Positions 38,977 to 49,300 of a DNA stretch of 64,000 nucleotides are shown here, in pieces. Position 1 is the stretch's first letter; every line of letters starts with the position of its first letter. Both the position numbers and the translations under genes were made by a program. The stretch comes from Ustilago trichophora (taxonomy: Eukaryota > Basidiomycota > Ustilaginomycetes > Ustilaginales > Ustilaginaceae), in contig OOIN01000001.1 in the NCBI GenBank assembly GCA_900323505.1, positions 1,674,001 through 1,738,000 on the forward strand, written 5' to 3'. The notes beneath the pieces were generated by a model, which saw only the letters and a list, made by a program, of their open reading frames with translations, did no database searches and was not told the origin of the DNA.

Positions 38977-39700
38977 CAGTAAAGAGTCGAGCCGCAGCGA
39001 ATTGATGGTTCTGTCTCGCGTCGACGAGGCTGTCTTCCTCGCTTGGATTGCTTTCAATGTAGCCAAATGAACTTCACGTTACCGTATCCGATGCTGCATT
39101 TCGTCACTGCGAGGACAGAACGCCATTGTGCAGCTGTCAAGGCGTCACGTTGCAACGCACAGACCCAAAATGAAATCCTGTGCTTTCCTGGGCTGTGCTA
39201 ACCGACAAATTTTACCGACTGGCCAGATGGAATGTGGAGGTCTGGCTGTGTTCAAGCTGCTTTTTGCGCTCGACACTAGCGCTCGTGCTCAACCGGCGTC
39301 CAAACAATAAGCGGCCCAACTTCCACTTCGGTTAGCGCCTTGTTCGCAGCCAGGACCGTGCTTTGTAGCCCGAATGGTGTGAAACGAGAGCTCCGACTCT
39401 GCCTCATGACAGCACGAGTAGCTAAATTAGGTTGCTTTCGACGTCCGATAGCTGTGCTACGTCTTGTCGCAGTTTCCGGCACGTTGAACAACTGCGCCTG
39501 GGAGTTTCAGGAATCACACTTTCTGCTGTGCACATGTTCTGTGAAGCTTTTGGCCAGACGAGAAGGGCTTTCTGATGGGATACCGCGTCCCGACTTCCGC
39601 TTGCTGGAGCGGCCATCCTACGGCCTGTCGGGTAGAGCTCCCTCTGCCCAAGTGCCTGCCGTTCCCAATACTATGGAGCTGTTGGGAACGGGCCAACACA

Positions 39701-39706
39701 TATATA
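39701..39706 (+). promoter_or_regulatory. TATA-like element of the 60-aa gene
   Basis: TATATA within CACATATATACATG lies 94 bp upstream of the start codon and is followed by a C/A-rich leader without upstream ATGs close to the start, except CATGCAA. Together with strongly biased codons in the gene it suggests a strong promoter. Confidence 0.5.
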
Positions 39707-39794
39707 CATGCAACCTCAACATGCAACTTCACTCTCCTTTATCAAATCACTCACACACATCCACGCCCGCCTCAATAAACAAACCATCATCAAT

Positions 39795-40074
39795 ATGTCC
39801 GCCCCTCAGCAGAACGGTGCTCCTCAGCAGGATGCTCTCGACAAGGGTGTCGCTTGGGCCGAGAAGAAGGCTGGCCACGAGCAGAGCGCTGGCACCACCG
39901 AAAAGATCTCGGACGGTATCCGATCTGGCTTGTAAGTGTCCACAACATTTGATTCCTTTCTCTCTACATCTAGGACCCAAATTGACAACATTGTTACATT
40001 CGACACACGCCCACTTCGGGATCTACAGCAAGAAGCTCACCGGCAAGGACGTCCCCATCAAGGACAAGCAGTAA
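39795..40074 (+). CDS. 60-aa hydrophilic protein, spliced
   Basis: Two exons, 39795-39931 and 40029-40074, with a 97-bp phase-2 intron (donor GTAAGT, acceptor ATCTACAG). The product is Lys/Gln/Asp-rich with no cysteine, signal or membrane helix. It ends GFKKLTGKDVPIKDKQ, resembling small uncharacterised basidiomycete proteins ending in KDVPxKDK. Codons are almost all C- or G-ending and uniform, unlike the neighbouring orphan gene, which points to high expression. The size and composition recall small stress-associated hydrophilic proteins. Function unknown. Without splicing the frame stops at TAA within the donor (GGCTTGTAAG), so it is easily missed. Convergent with the orphan gene at 40263, 188 bp apart. 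Confidence 0.85.
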
Positions 40075-40262
40075 ATCTCCCCTTTCTGCTTTCGAACCAT
40101 CTCTTTCGCTAGTTCATACCCCCTGCTTCGATACCAAGCTCATCTCTTGCAATCAAGTTAAAACCACTATTCTGGTTCAATGATCTCTCCTCCTCATAGG
40201 CTCGTTCTGTGCTTGTGATGGTATGTGATGTGTTGTTGTGATGATATAACTGTGTAAATTCT

Positions 40263-41585
40263 TCAGTCGTTGAGTCTTGCAAGTAGGCTGAGAATAACTT
40301 CGTCGCGTGACTGGTCGCGATCATTGTGTAGCCCGCCGGCGTGGACTTGAGAGAGGTTCTGCTCTGCAGCTTCGCCTTGAGCTTGGCTTTGCATTGCGCC
40401 TCGGCTGTTCTCGAATCGATCTTGAGCCTCCCCGTCGCCCTCCCTCCAACGCCGTTTGCGGCCAGGCGCAGCAGAAGGATCTGCCTGCACATCCGTGCCA
40501 TGCTCGGTCCTAGGGCTAGTGTGTCGAGAAGTGTCCCTGCTGGCGAACAGCCGGCTAACGCCGCCGGAGCTGTCAGAGAAGGTGTTGAACGACTGATCAT
40601 TGTCTTCGAATCTCGTGAATGTGCTCAACTGTGACTGCTGCAGATTAGCTGGAGCAGGAAGGTCCGGCACAATGTCGATATCCGTCTTTGGCATCTTTGT
40701 CATGCGCAGAGTCTGTGAGAAGAAGTCTGGGCCGGAGTCATTGGAAGCAATGGTGCGCTTGACCGGAACCGTTGATGAATGCGACTGGACCACCTGGGGC
40801 CGAGCAATCGAGCCTGACGAGGAGGAGAAGTCAGAGATGTCGAATCTAACCTGATCGCATTGATCAAGATCACCGGTGGTGACGAGGTGATGAGCCAGTC
40901 GTCTTATGGTGAGGGGAACAGTGGGGCTCATTACGGCGACTGGTGGTGTGGTAGGTCTCACTTTGGGAGAATTGACGTGTGGCTCCTCCGGTACGACATC
41001 ACGAAGCCAGGCGAGGATCGCTGCCCTCTGAGCTCGATTCAAGAATGTAGATTGAACAGGAATGCGGCGTTTGAATCGATTCGTCCTGGTGAGCAACGAG
41101 CGTTCAGAATCGCTAGTTCGGAAATGATCCGCGCTTTCGAGCAGGCTTTCCCATCGACTGGCTTTGGTTCGGTGTCTAGGGCCTTGGAGGAACTTGGGTC
41201 GCGTTGGTGGTTGATGAGCTAGCAGTTGATTTAGTCTGTCCTGAACGGAGATCCCAGAGAGCTTGTAGACGTATTCGTCCTGGCGGCATTCGATGTTCGC
41301 AGGGGGTAAAGTAGCCGATTGAGAAGGACTCGAAGTGCTCGTGCTTTTCTTCCCTACGCTTGTCCCGGGCTGACGACAGCGAGCAGCATCTTCGAGCCGA
41401 ATCCTTGGCATCTCGATATCTACTTGCTTTCCTTGGTCTCCTATGCCCTTCACCTTGCACAGGAGCAAGAAGACAACTAAAGAGTAGATAAGGAGCACGA
41501 TGAGCTGGCTGCAGAAAGTCCAAAGGTGCAAGCCGAAGCAGAAGCCCAAGGCGAAGAGCAGCTGTCTGAGGCCGAATCTGATCAT
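40263..41585 (-). CDS. Orphan N-terminally anchored protein
   Basis: 440 aa, not recognised. The first 43 residues are very hydrophobic (LLFALGFCFGLHLWTF, then LIVLLIYSLVVFLLLC), giving one long or two short membrane helices. The rest is hydrophilic, Ser/Arg/Gln-rich and probably disordered, with one better-ordered stretch at about 187-205 (LNRAQRAAILAWLRDVVPEE). There are no catalytic motifs and few cysteines after the anchor. ATG at 41585, single exon. The codon choice is less biased than in neighbours, suggesting weak expression or rapid evolution. It shares a 696-bp divergent promoter with UGO1. Confidence 0.6.
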   Translation of the reverse strand: MIRFGLRQLLFALGFCFGLHLWTFCSQLIVLLIYSLVVFLLLCKVKGIGDQGKQVDIEMPRIRLEDAARCRQPGTSVGKKSTSTSSPSQSATLPPANIECRQDEYVYKLSGISVQDRLNQLLAHQPPTRPKFLQGPRHRTKASRWESLLESADHFRTSDSERSLLTRTNRFKRRIPVQSTFLNRAQRAAILAWLRDVVPEEPHVNSPKVRPTTPPVAVMSPTVPLTIRRLAHHLVTTGDLDQCDQVRFDISDFSSSSGSIARPQVVQSHSSTVPVKRTIASNDSGPDFFSQTLRMTKMPKTDIDIVPDLPAPANLQQSQLSTFTRFEDNDQSFNTFSDSSGGVSRLFASRDTSRHTSPRTEHGTDVQADPSAAPGRKRRWREGDGEAQDRFENSRGAMQSQAQGEAAEQNLSQVHAGGLHNDRDQSRDEVILSLLARLND

Positions 41586-42281
41586 CGCTGGGAGTGCAGT
41601 TTAAATTTGAGAAGAAGTCTGCGAAAGATGGAGTTGAGGAAGGACGAGGGCCACAGAGAAGCTTGAAGGGGATTGCCTTTTTCTCTTCTGTTTGGCACTG
41701 CGGACGGCTAGGTTCCCAAAGTATCTTCCAGGTGGAACATCTAGCCCTCATTGACACCCAATCTTCCAAAGGCTTTCGCAGAACAAAGTTCGAGGAAGCT
41801 AAACTGCGCCATATGAGGTACAGTAGAAAGCTCACAAACATGAAGGCGCCGTCGGAAGCCCTTGGTTCCGTTCGCCCACGGAAACCAACAAAGGTCAGCA
41901 ACAGAACCAATTGCGATGGTGACATTCGTCCGCAAACTGTAATTTTGACACCTTTATAAGACGGTCTCGGCCATCACCGACACGAATGATGGTGCGCTTG
42001 CTGGATCGCGGCGGGGCTCGATGGTGTCGATATGACAACGCTTGGTGCCAGCGCGCAGGCAAAAATACATATGTGAGATGTACCGATCCAACACCGCGCG
42101 ATTGTGGGCACATTTTTGGGGACTTCGGACCAACACCTCCACGCACGAGGCCCAACACAAAAACCACACAACACGCCTGTGCCGCTGACAGGGTCCATCA
42201 CGCTCTCATTTCTCACTCAGCGCATGTCGCACCACCACCATCTTCACCAAGCCCTTCACCACGCAAAGGCATTCTCCCGCT
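41586..42281. promoter_or_regulatory. Divergent promoter region, orphan gene / UGO1
   Basis: 696 bp. An ATG at 42224 lies 58 bp upstream of the UGO1 start in a different frame and runs past it to 42493; if transcribed it would be an overlapping upstream frame. A TCTCACTCAG acceptor-like word directly precedes it, so the leader may be spliced. Confidence 0.45.
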
Positions 42282-44138
42282 ATGGCAACACCACCTTCCC
42301 CAGCGGGCAGCGCCCAGCAAGCGCATCCGCTCCGACCGTACTACCAGCCGCCCGAGGACTCGGTCTTCATCGCTACTGCCCCGCGCTTCAGCACCACTGG
42401 TACGCCCAATGCCTCCGCCGGATCGTCCTCAAGACCGTTTGTCGCTGCCACTGCACCGAAGCAAACGTCGAACCGGTACATGTCCTCGAATGACGCCAAA
42501 CCCTACGTCGCAACTACATCTGTAGGCGGCTTCGGCGAAGCTGATGCCAGCGTCTCGGACATCTTCCGCGCCCTTCTCATCAGCGGTGCTCTTCAATACA
42601 CCAGCACATGCCTTGCCATGCCTTTCGAGGTCGGCAAACTTCTCTTGCAGGTGCAGTGGGTGCCTCGAGATGACGTGTGGCTCTCCATCACACAGCAAGC
42701 GGCACTAGCACAGCGACGCACGATTGCAAAGCCACGACAGGCACAAGCCCAGCGTGAGCCGCAAGGAGATCAAGAGCCGGAAGCATGGGAGCAAGACGTA
42801 GCACCCGAGGCAAACGAGTGGGACGAAGAGGCCAATGCACAGGAGGGCGAGGCTGAAGACGATCTCATGGAGGACGATCTCTCGGATGAAGAAGATGCCG
42901 ATGCATACTTTCGAGATGTGACGTCAAAACCCACTCGTCCAGACACGTCGCTGTATTCCGGACGCAAGCAGAGGCGCATGGTGGATGCATCTGGCTATGT
43001 GATGCGCAAGAGCGTCTACGATCAAGGCGCACGTCCCGAGTTTGTCATGCCAGTTGTCGTAAGGGGAGGTGTGTGGGAGATGATGAAGGCTGTTGGTCGT
43101 GGCAAGGAGGGCTGGCTCGGTCTCTGGAAGGGATCGCTAACCTCGTTCGTTCTCGAGGTGACCTCTTCCACGATCCAGCCGATCGTCTCTTCCATCCTTT
43201 CGTTATTTGCACCAACCGCTCTCTCGCCTCTGCCGCTCGCGTACGCTCCCTACCCGTACAAGACGCTCGGCTTGCTGCTCTCGTCGCACCTCGTCACTGG
43301 TATCCTCGTCTCCCCGCTCGACTTGATTCGCACTCGCTTGATTGCACAGAGCACGCTTCCAGCACACCGCAAGTACAGTGGCCCTTATGATGCTATTCAG
43401 AAGACGCTTCGCGAGGAAGGTGGCTGGAAGACAGCTTATCTCCATCCCAACCTTCTCATCCCCACCATCCTCGACTTTACCCTCCGCCCCCTCCTCTCGC
43501 TCGGTGCACCACTTCTGATTGAGCACACGCTGAGGCTCGAGCCCAACACCCATCCTATCAGCTACGCCATTGCAGAGCTCGCCATCTCGACTGCTTCTCT
43601 CTGTATCACCCTCCCCATCGAGACCGTGCGCCGAAGGCTCCAGCTCCAGATTCGCAAGCCATATGGCGCCAAGAACGCCGAGTCCATGTCCAACCCGTCT
43701 CGCAAGATCACCAGCGCATCCCTACAACAGCAGCAGACCGCACCTTCGCATGGAGGTATCGTCCTCACAACTGGCAATGTTGGCGTTCGCGGCCTGCGCA
43801 CCTGCGTTGAGACCCGCCCTCTCCCTTACGTCGGCGTCGTAGAGGCCATCTACCGCATCGTCACCGAAGAGACCGTCGCTACACATATCCGATCGTCCAA
43901 GGCCGGTCAGAGCAGCGCTGAATCCACAGATGGAGCGGCGAGCGATGCTTCTGGACCGGCAGGACCATCGATGGCACAGTCTGGAATCTTGGCGGCGAAG
44001 ACGGGCCACTCGTCACTAGGTGGTCTGCGCTCGCTCTACCGCGGATTCGGCATGGCCTTTAGCGCCAACTTGGTCGTCTTCATGCTCACGCTGGTCAGCG
44101 GTGAACGGGCGGGTCCAGCTGGATGGGCGGAGATCTAA
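42282..44138 (+). CDS. UGO1: Ugo1-like mitochondrial outer-membrane fusion protein
   Basis: 618-aa member of the mitochondrial carrier superfamily, matching fungal Ugo1 (SLC25A46 relatives), which sits in the outer membrane and couples outer- and inner-membrane fusion machineries. Residues 1-95 are disordered. ALLISGALQYTSTCLAMPFEVGKLLLQVQ (about 98-126) is the degenerate first carrier repeat with PFEVGK in place of the canonical PxDxxR. An acidic insertion follows (about 150-225). Carrier motifs recur as PLDLIRTRLIAQ at about 345 and PIETVRRRLQLQ at about 445. The last helix is near 590-612 (GMAFSANLVVFMLTLVSG). The degenerate first repeat and long insertions argue against a transporter role. 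Single exon, ATG at 42282. Confidence 0.82.
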   Translation: MATPPSPAGSAQQAHPLRPYYQPPEDSVFIATAPRFSTTGTPNASAGSSSRPFVAATAPKQTSNRYMSSNDAKPYVATTSVGGFGEADASVSDIFRALLISGALQYTSTCLAMPFEVGKLLLQVQWVPRDDVWLSITQQAALAQRRTIAKPRQAQAQREPQGDQEPEAWEQDVAPEANEWDEEANAQEGEAEDDLMEDDLSDEEDADAYFRDVTSKPTRPDTSLYSGRKQRRMVDASGYVMRKSVYDQGARPEFVMPVVVRGGVWEMMKAVGRGKEGWLGLWKGSLTSFVLEVTSSTIQPIVSSILSLFAPTALSPLPLAYAPYPYKTLGLLLSSHLVTGILVSPLDLIRTRLIAQSTLPAHRKYSGPYDAIQKTLREEGGWKTAYLHPNLLIPTILDFTLRPLLSLGAPLLIEHTLRLEPNTHPISYAIAELAISTASLCITLPIETVRRRLQLQIRKPYGAKNAESMSNPSRKITSASLQQQQTAPSHGGIVLTTGNVGVRGLRTCVETRPLPYVGVVEAIYRIVTEETVATHIRSSKAGQSSAESTDGAASDASGPAGPSMAQSGILAAKTGHSSLGGLRSLYRGFGMAFSANLVVFMLTLVSGERAGPAGWAEI

Positions 44139-44915
44139 GAGCGCTTCAATATTCGGAAATCACCACTCCCTCGGATACGCCCACACTTCGATTTGCGCTC
44201 TTCTTGTCTGACTTTACTGTAGTTACCTCTCGTTTTTGTATAATGTCTATCTTTGAAGTATTCACATTGCGTTGCAGTTCGTCCATGCATGCAAGAAGTC
44301 GGCATCGGCTTTCGGCGCTCAAGGCGTGCCTGAGCGTGACTTGTGCTTGCGCTTGAAGTCCTAGAACCCACTCGGCCCCTTTCTCAGGAGGATCACGGTG
44401 CAATATCGAACGGCGGTTTCGGCAAACGTCTCATCTGTTGTCGTAAGTCTCTTGCAACCTGCAGACAGACTTCATTACCGGTTTCTGGCTCGGTCTCCGC
44501 GAGGTCGTATGGGCTGAAGCGAGGCTCGCTGAATTCACACACTCAATTCACTCGCAAGACCCACCATGTACAACACTCTCCCTTCCCCACCACCAAGGGT
44601 CGGAGGGACAAATGAAGCGGATGTGGTGGGTGAACTTCTGGGCTGAGGTGGTACCTTCCGCTCGATGGCTTAAAGAGCTGCGCTTCGACAGGTTGAGCCT
44701 TTTCCCACCCTTTCGTTCGACCATCACACGATCCAGCGAGCGGGGCTCGTTTCTCGACACTTCTTCTTCAACCACATTCCTTTTTCTGCTCTCTTCCCCC
44801 ATTGCTTTGCTTTCGACCGGTTCGAAGCGTCTTCTCTCAACCCCTTTTTGTTAGTCTTTTCTCACGTATGGCAAGGCGTAGACGCTTTGGCAAGCATCAG
44901 ATCAAAGACCTTAAG
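44139..44915. other. Intergenic region upstream of the secreted-protein gene
   Basis: About 780 bp containing the 3' flank of UGO1 and the C/T-rich promoter of the secreted-protein gene. An ATG at 44868 is in frame with that gene. No other gene is seen. Confidence 0.5.
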
Positions 44916-46076
44916 ATGACACGTCTCTCCACCGTACTCTCCCTTTTCGTCCTGTTGGCATCGTCAAGCGTGATGAGCTACAAGCTCTCCCCCGTAGACG
45001 GCCAAGCCGACATTGGAGCCTACCACGTCCAACCAGGTCGATGCGCAGATGTTGAAAAGCATCTAGGTCGCAAAGTCTACGAAAACTTTTTCCACTCCTC
45101 CCCCTTCCAAACCTCCTTCACACCCACAGATCCCGAGTCGTACAATCCGAATCCGCCCCCTTCTCACGGCATACACCCGGACGTCAATGGTGCAGGTTCC
45201 GGTGTCGAATCCATGGACGCCACCTCTCTGTGCTCCTTCAACCCGAAATTGACCGAAGGGTATGGTGGAGGATTTGACAAGATGAAGCTGTACCTCGTCT
45301 ACTCGCGTTGTCTCTACGGTACGGAACAGATGCGTGTGCTGTGTGGGTCTACCGATGGGAAAGGTAAACCGGATAAGATCGCCAATCTGGTTCAGGCGGG
45401 ATGTCCCACCGGGACAAAGTGCAAGAATCTGTGTGCGACTATGCGAGATCCCAGTTTGACCAGTCAATACGCTGCCCCTCAAGTTCAGCTGGCACAGTGC
45501 ATGGAACTGGATTTCTGGCAGAAGCTGACCGACATGTACAAGCCCAAAGCACCGGGACAGCCTGACCCACCGAATGGCAAGGGTAACGGCGATAAGTCTG
45601 ATCCCAAAGTTGTGGATAAGGCGCCCAAGGAGCCTACCAAGGATCAAACCCATCCGGATCAGGATGGAACAATCCCAGGTAAAGTCCTCAACACTGGTAC
45701 TGGCGCAAACCAGCCCGCCAATCCACCAAAGAATCCCAATCCCCAACACGGTCCCAAAGCATCAACGCCCCCAAAGCCGGAAGCTGCAAGCCCGGATCCT
45801 GCACCCCAGCCACAAAACCCTCCGCATACAACCGGCCATCTCGTCGTCGCCGGCGGTTTCAGCGCCTTTTCGCTTTACGGGCAACCGCGACCAGCCCAGC
45901 CAGAACCGCAGCCAGCTCAGCCCAAGCCAGAGCCAAAGCAGCCAGACCAGGCTCAACCCGGCAAATTGCCTCCCCAAAATGCACCTACCGACATGGGCTT
46001 CCGCAAGCGTCACCTTCAAAAGGATGGCTCGCTTTGGCACTCCCAACACCGCCACGGCCGTTCAGCCCACCTCTGA
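44916..46076 (+). CDS. Secreted cysteine-containing protein (candidate effector)
   Basis: 386 aa from the chosen ATG. MTRLSTVLSLFVLLASSSV is a clear signal peptide with cleavage around residues 19-21. The mature N-terminal domain (about 22-205) has eight cysteines (GRCAD, SLCSF, SRCLY, VLCGS, AGCPTG, TKCKN, NLCAT, AQCME), enough for four disulphides. The remaining 180 residues are a Pro/Gln/Lys-rich low-complexity tail, ending after a dibasic RKR site (FRKRHLQKD) that a Kex2-type protease could cut. The frame is open further upstream; ATG 44868 would add 16 basic residues before the signal peptide, so I preferred 44916. No known fold is recognised. In a smut fungus such a protein could act in the wall or at the host interface; this is inference. 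Confidence 0.7.
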   Translation: MTRLSTVLSLFVLLASSSVMSYKLSPVDGQADIGAYHVQPGRCADVEKHLGRKVYENFFHSSPFQTSFTPTDPESYNPNPPPSHGIHPDVNGAGSGVESMDATSLCSFNPKLTEGYGGGFDKMKLYLVYSRCLYGTEQMRVLCGSTDGKGKPDKIANLVQAGCPTGTKCKNLCATMRDPSLTSQYAAPQVQLAQCMELDFWQKLTDMYKPKAPGQPDPPNGKGNGDKSDPKVVDKAPKEPTKDQTHPDQDGTIPGKVLNTGTGANQPANPPKNPNPQHGPKASTPPKPEAASPDPAPQPQNPPHTTGHLVVAGGFSAFSLYGQPRPAQPEPQPAQPKPEPKQPDQAQPGKLPPQNAPTDMGFRKRHLQKDGSLWHSQHRHGRSAHL

Positions 46077-46340
46077 TTCTGATCTCACCTCGCACCTTTG
46101 CACTTTCGCTTCCACTGTCCTTTCTTCCTGGTCTTCGCCTCGATTATTGAATTTGTTCCCTTTTCATTTTGGCTGTCTCACGGCGGCATTTCCGTTTCCA
46201 TTCCCTCTCATCTGTTGTTCACGCTCGCCTCGCCGCACGCAATTTAAACACAGATCGTTCTTTCGCAAAACACTTTCAGCGGCATGTTTGAAGATCTCAT
46301 CGATCGTTGAATTAAGTTGTGCATGATTTGACTGGCCTCC

Positions 46341-49300
46341 TCAGATTTTAAGAGCAGCAACACCAAGGTCATCGCCGATCAAAGCTAGAGCCTTTGCCGC
46401 CAGCTCTCGAGGAGAGGCTTTGATTGTCACATCAGCCCCACGTCCGGCGCCAAGGATGTCCTGTGTCGTGCCTACGATGCCGAGCTCGAGGCCGTGCTCA
46501 GTGAACGTCTTTGCTAGTTCTGCAGTGTCACTGGGGACGATGGGCGGCAACGATGTTCCGATGCTCGCTAGCTCCGATGTGGAACCGGCGGAAGGTTGTT
46601 GGATCGACACAAGCAGTAGCAAGGGTCGGAACGCCGAAAACAGGTGAGCACGCTCGGACTTGTGCCAAGTGGCGACCCGAGCAGTGTTTTGCTCTCCCCT
46701 CGCCGATGCGATATACGTTTCCGGCCAGAGTTGAAGCTCAAGATACCTTTGAATGACATAGTTGAGCTCCTCTTGGCGTATGCGATGCATCGGGACCATG
46801 CCGCGGATCTGAAGGTCTCGAGCGAAGGAAAGGAGAACCTCCTCGCAGCGAGAGATTAGGTGAGGTAGCAAGGCAATTGCCAGTCTATGGTGCGCTCCTG
46901 AATCATCAAGAGTCTTAGAGTCAACCATGCAGAACTCAGAAGAGCAGCCAAGGAAGAGCAGATCGAAGCACCAGTATGCAAATCGCTCGTTGGTCGCCTC
47001 CACCGGATCGTCTACCCGACCGCTGCGATCTCCGCCACTCGATCCTGTCTCGAAGCTGTAAAGCTTGGATCCGTGTGCCAGCGTGCGGCCAACTCGCTCG
47101 ATGAGGTGGTCTGGCACTTCACCTTCTCCCAGGTGGGGTAGAACGAATCTTTCGATCGTGCTGAGAAGGTAGAGGCTAAAGCGTTCATCAGAGTTTCTCA
47201 CGCTCGGCGGCATCGAGCTGGCGGCGGATGAGTCGGCAAGCACAGCTGCTTGGATGGCATCAATAATCTTGGTCCACAAACGCTCTACCGCTCTGAGGTC
47301 AAGCTGTTCCTTTTCTGCCTTGGTGTGTAGTTTTGGGCAGCAGCGCGAGAGAATGCGGCACAGCGTCAGCGTAGCGAGCTGCCATACCGGTCGAGCATCG
47401 ACCTTGCGTTCCGTTTTCGAGCTTGCATTTGGACTGTCTGGACAGTCATACTTGAGCTTGATCGGAATAATGAGAGCTGAAAGCAAACTTTCGAAGGCGC
47501 CTCCTGTGTAGATGGAGGCGTCGTTCTCATGTGTCACGAAAACACTGAAAGCCTCAGCGATGCTCGCACGAGACAGTGCTACAAATGTCGGAGTATTATT
47601 GATCTTCTTGGCGTTGTTGAGGTCTGTGCCCGAATAGGCCAGGCATATGCACTCTGACAAGTCCGAGAGAATGAGGGCGGGAACGCCTTTGACGTCCGCT
47701 ACGGACCTGGCCGTGGCGCGCGCGGCCTCCTGCACGTTCGTCAGGCTTGCTCGGTCCGACGTGTGGTCGGGGCTATGCGGATACGAAACGCAGCCTTTCA
47801 GGCATGTGAGGAGCGTTTCGACTCTTGCTTGGTCGAAGCTGGCTTGGAGAACGCGATGGAGCGGTGGAAAAACGTGTATGTAAGCCAGGAGATTCTTTTG
47901 CGTGAAGTGGAAAGATCTAGCAGCATCGCTATCGCCGGCGTCATCGCTTTTTCGCGAGTCTGCCCCTGATTGCTGCGATCCTGTTTGACCTATGTGCTCT
48001 CCAATGGAGACCCAGCTCTCCCACGCTTTCTGCCATGCAGATTGAATCTTGGTACGACCGGCGTCTCCAATCTGCGCTTCCTCTTCCACGTTGGCGGACA
48101 ACGCCGAAGTGAAGCACTTGATCGATGCTTGCGAGAGATCAGCTGGCCCTTGAAGGAAGGTTCGTTTTGTCAGCTCAAGCAATCTGGCCCACATGCCTTC
48201 GAAATCTTGGCTGAAAATCAGCTTTGAAGGCAAGTAGGATCGCACTGCTTCGCCAAACTGAGTCAAAGCCAGGCATTGGGACTCCTGCCATTGCTTGAGC
48301 TCGCTCGGCAGAGCGCCCATGAGTTGTGCTTGTCGATCCTCTTTTGCTGTTTCAACAACTGCTTCACTTTCGAGATCCGAAATGGAGGCGCCCAGGAGCT
48401 TGATCAAGGGGAAGATGATGGTATCGACAATCTCCTGCCATGCTTGTGGGTTCAGCATGTCACCGTACTGCTGAAGCACTCGGAAGAGGTTGGAGATAGC
48501 TCCATTCCGCACTTCGGATCTCGAGCTCTGTGAGATAGATAGAAGGCACTGCAGCAGGAAGAGCCAAAGGGGCTGTGCAACCGCATCAACGGAAGCCACC
48601 TTCACGTCCGCCGACTTTGCTTTGGCTCGAGCAGCCATCTCGGCGGTGAGTCCCCACAGGCAACCGTTGGCAGTGAGTGCAACATTGACATCGAGATTCT
48701 GACTGCCAAAATCGTTGAGGCAGCTACAGCAGCTTCGGATCTGTTCCAAATCCAAAGCCGCAAGGAAGTCGGAGCAGACAAGCTGCAGGCAGGAGAAGCC
48801 GGCCTTGACCAAGGCCAACTGGACTTTCTGCGCCGAACCAGACGATGGCAAGACGGTCTGTGCGCTCCTTTTGTCATTTTTGCATGTGGCAGAGCAGATG
48901 TCAAAGATTATTCCCCAGCCGTAGACAAGAGAGTGGCCGAACGTCTCGAGCACTTTGTTCAAGTTCTCGACGCTCGTAGTCCTGACCTCCATGTCGACTG
49001 CCGTCGCCCTTCGACCATCAAGGACCCCGGCGCTTGATAGAATCTGCAGAGCTTGTTTTTGCAGACGCAACTTCTCGCTATCGTCCGAGATCTCTGCGGC
49101 CTCAGACATGGCTCCGTACGCGAGCTTGTTGGCGGCCTTTGATGCTTGGGAGCGCCACGGTGGAGGGAGCTGAGAGTTGGAAAGCGTGGTGGTGAGGTAA
49201 TGTGTGACCACTTCCCAGCCTTGATCGGACGGGAGCAAACAGAGCCGTCTAGTGTTCAAAGATGCTACCAAATCCAAGCAAGTGATGGGGTAGAATGTCG

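Larger units (their letters stand above)
38238..39794. other. Intergenic region with tRNA-Trp
   Basis: 1.56 kb containing tRNA-Trp (38448-38536), a perfect palindrome at 38965-38976 and the promoter of the 60-aa gene. Short open frames, including one opening at 39340 and running into the small gene, are not supported as genes. Confidence 0.5.
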
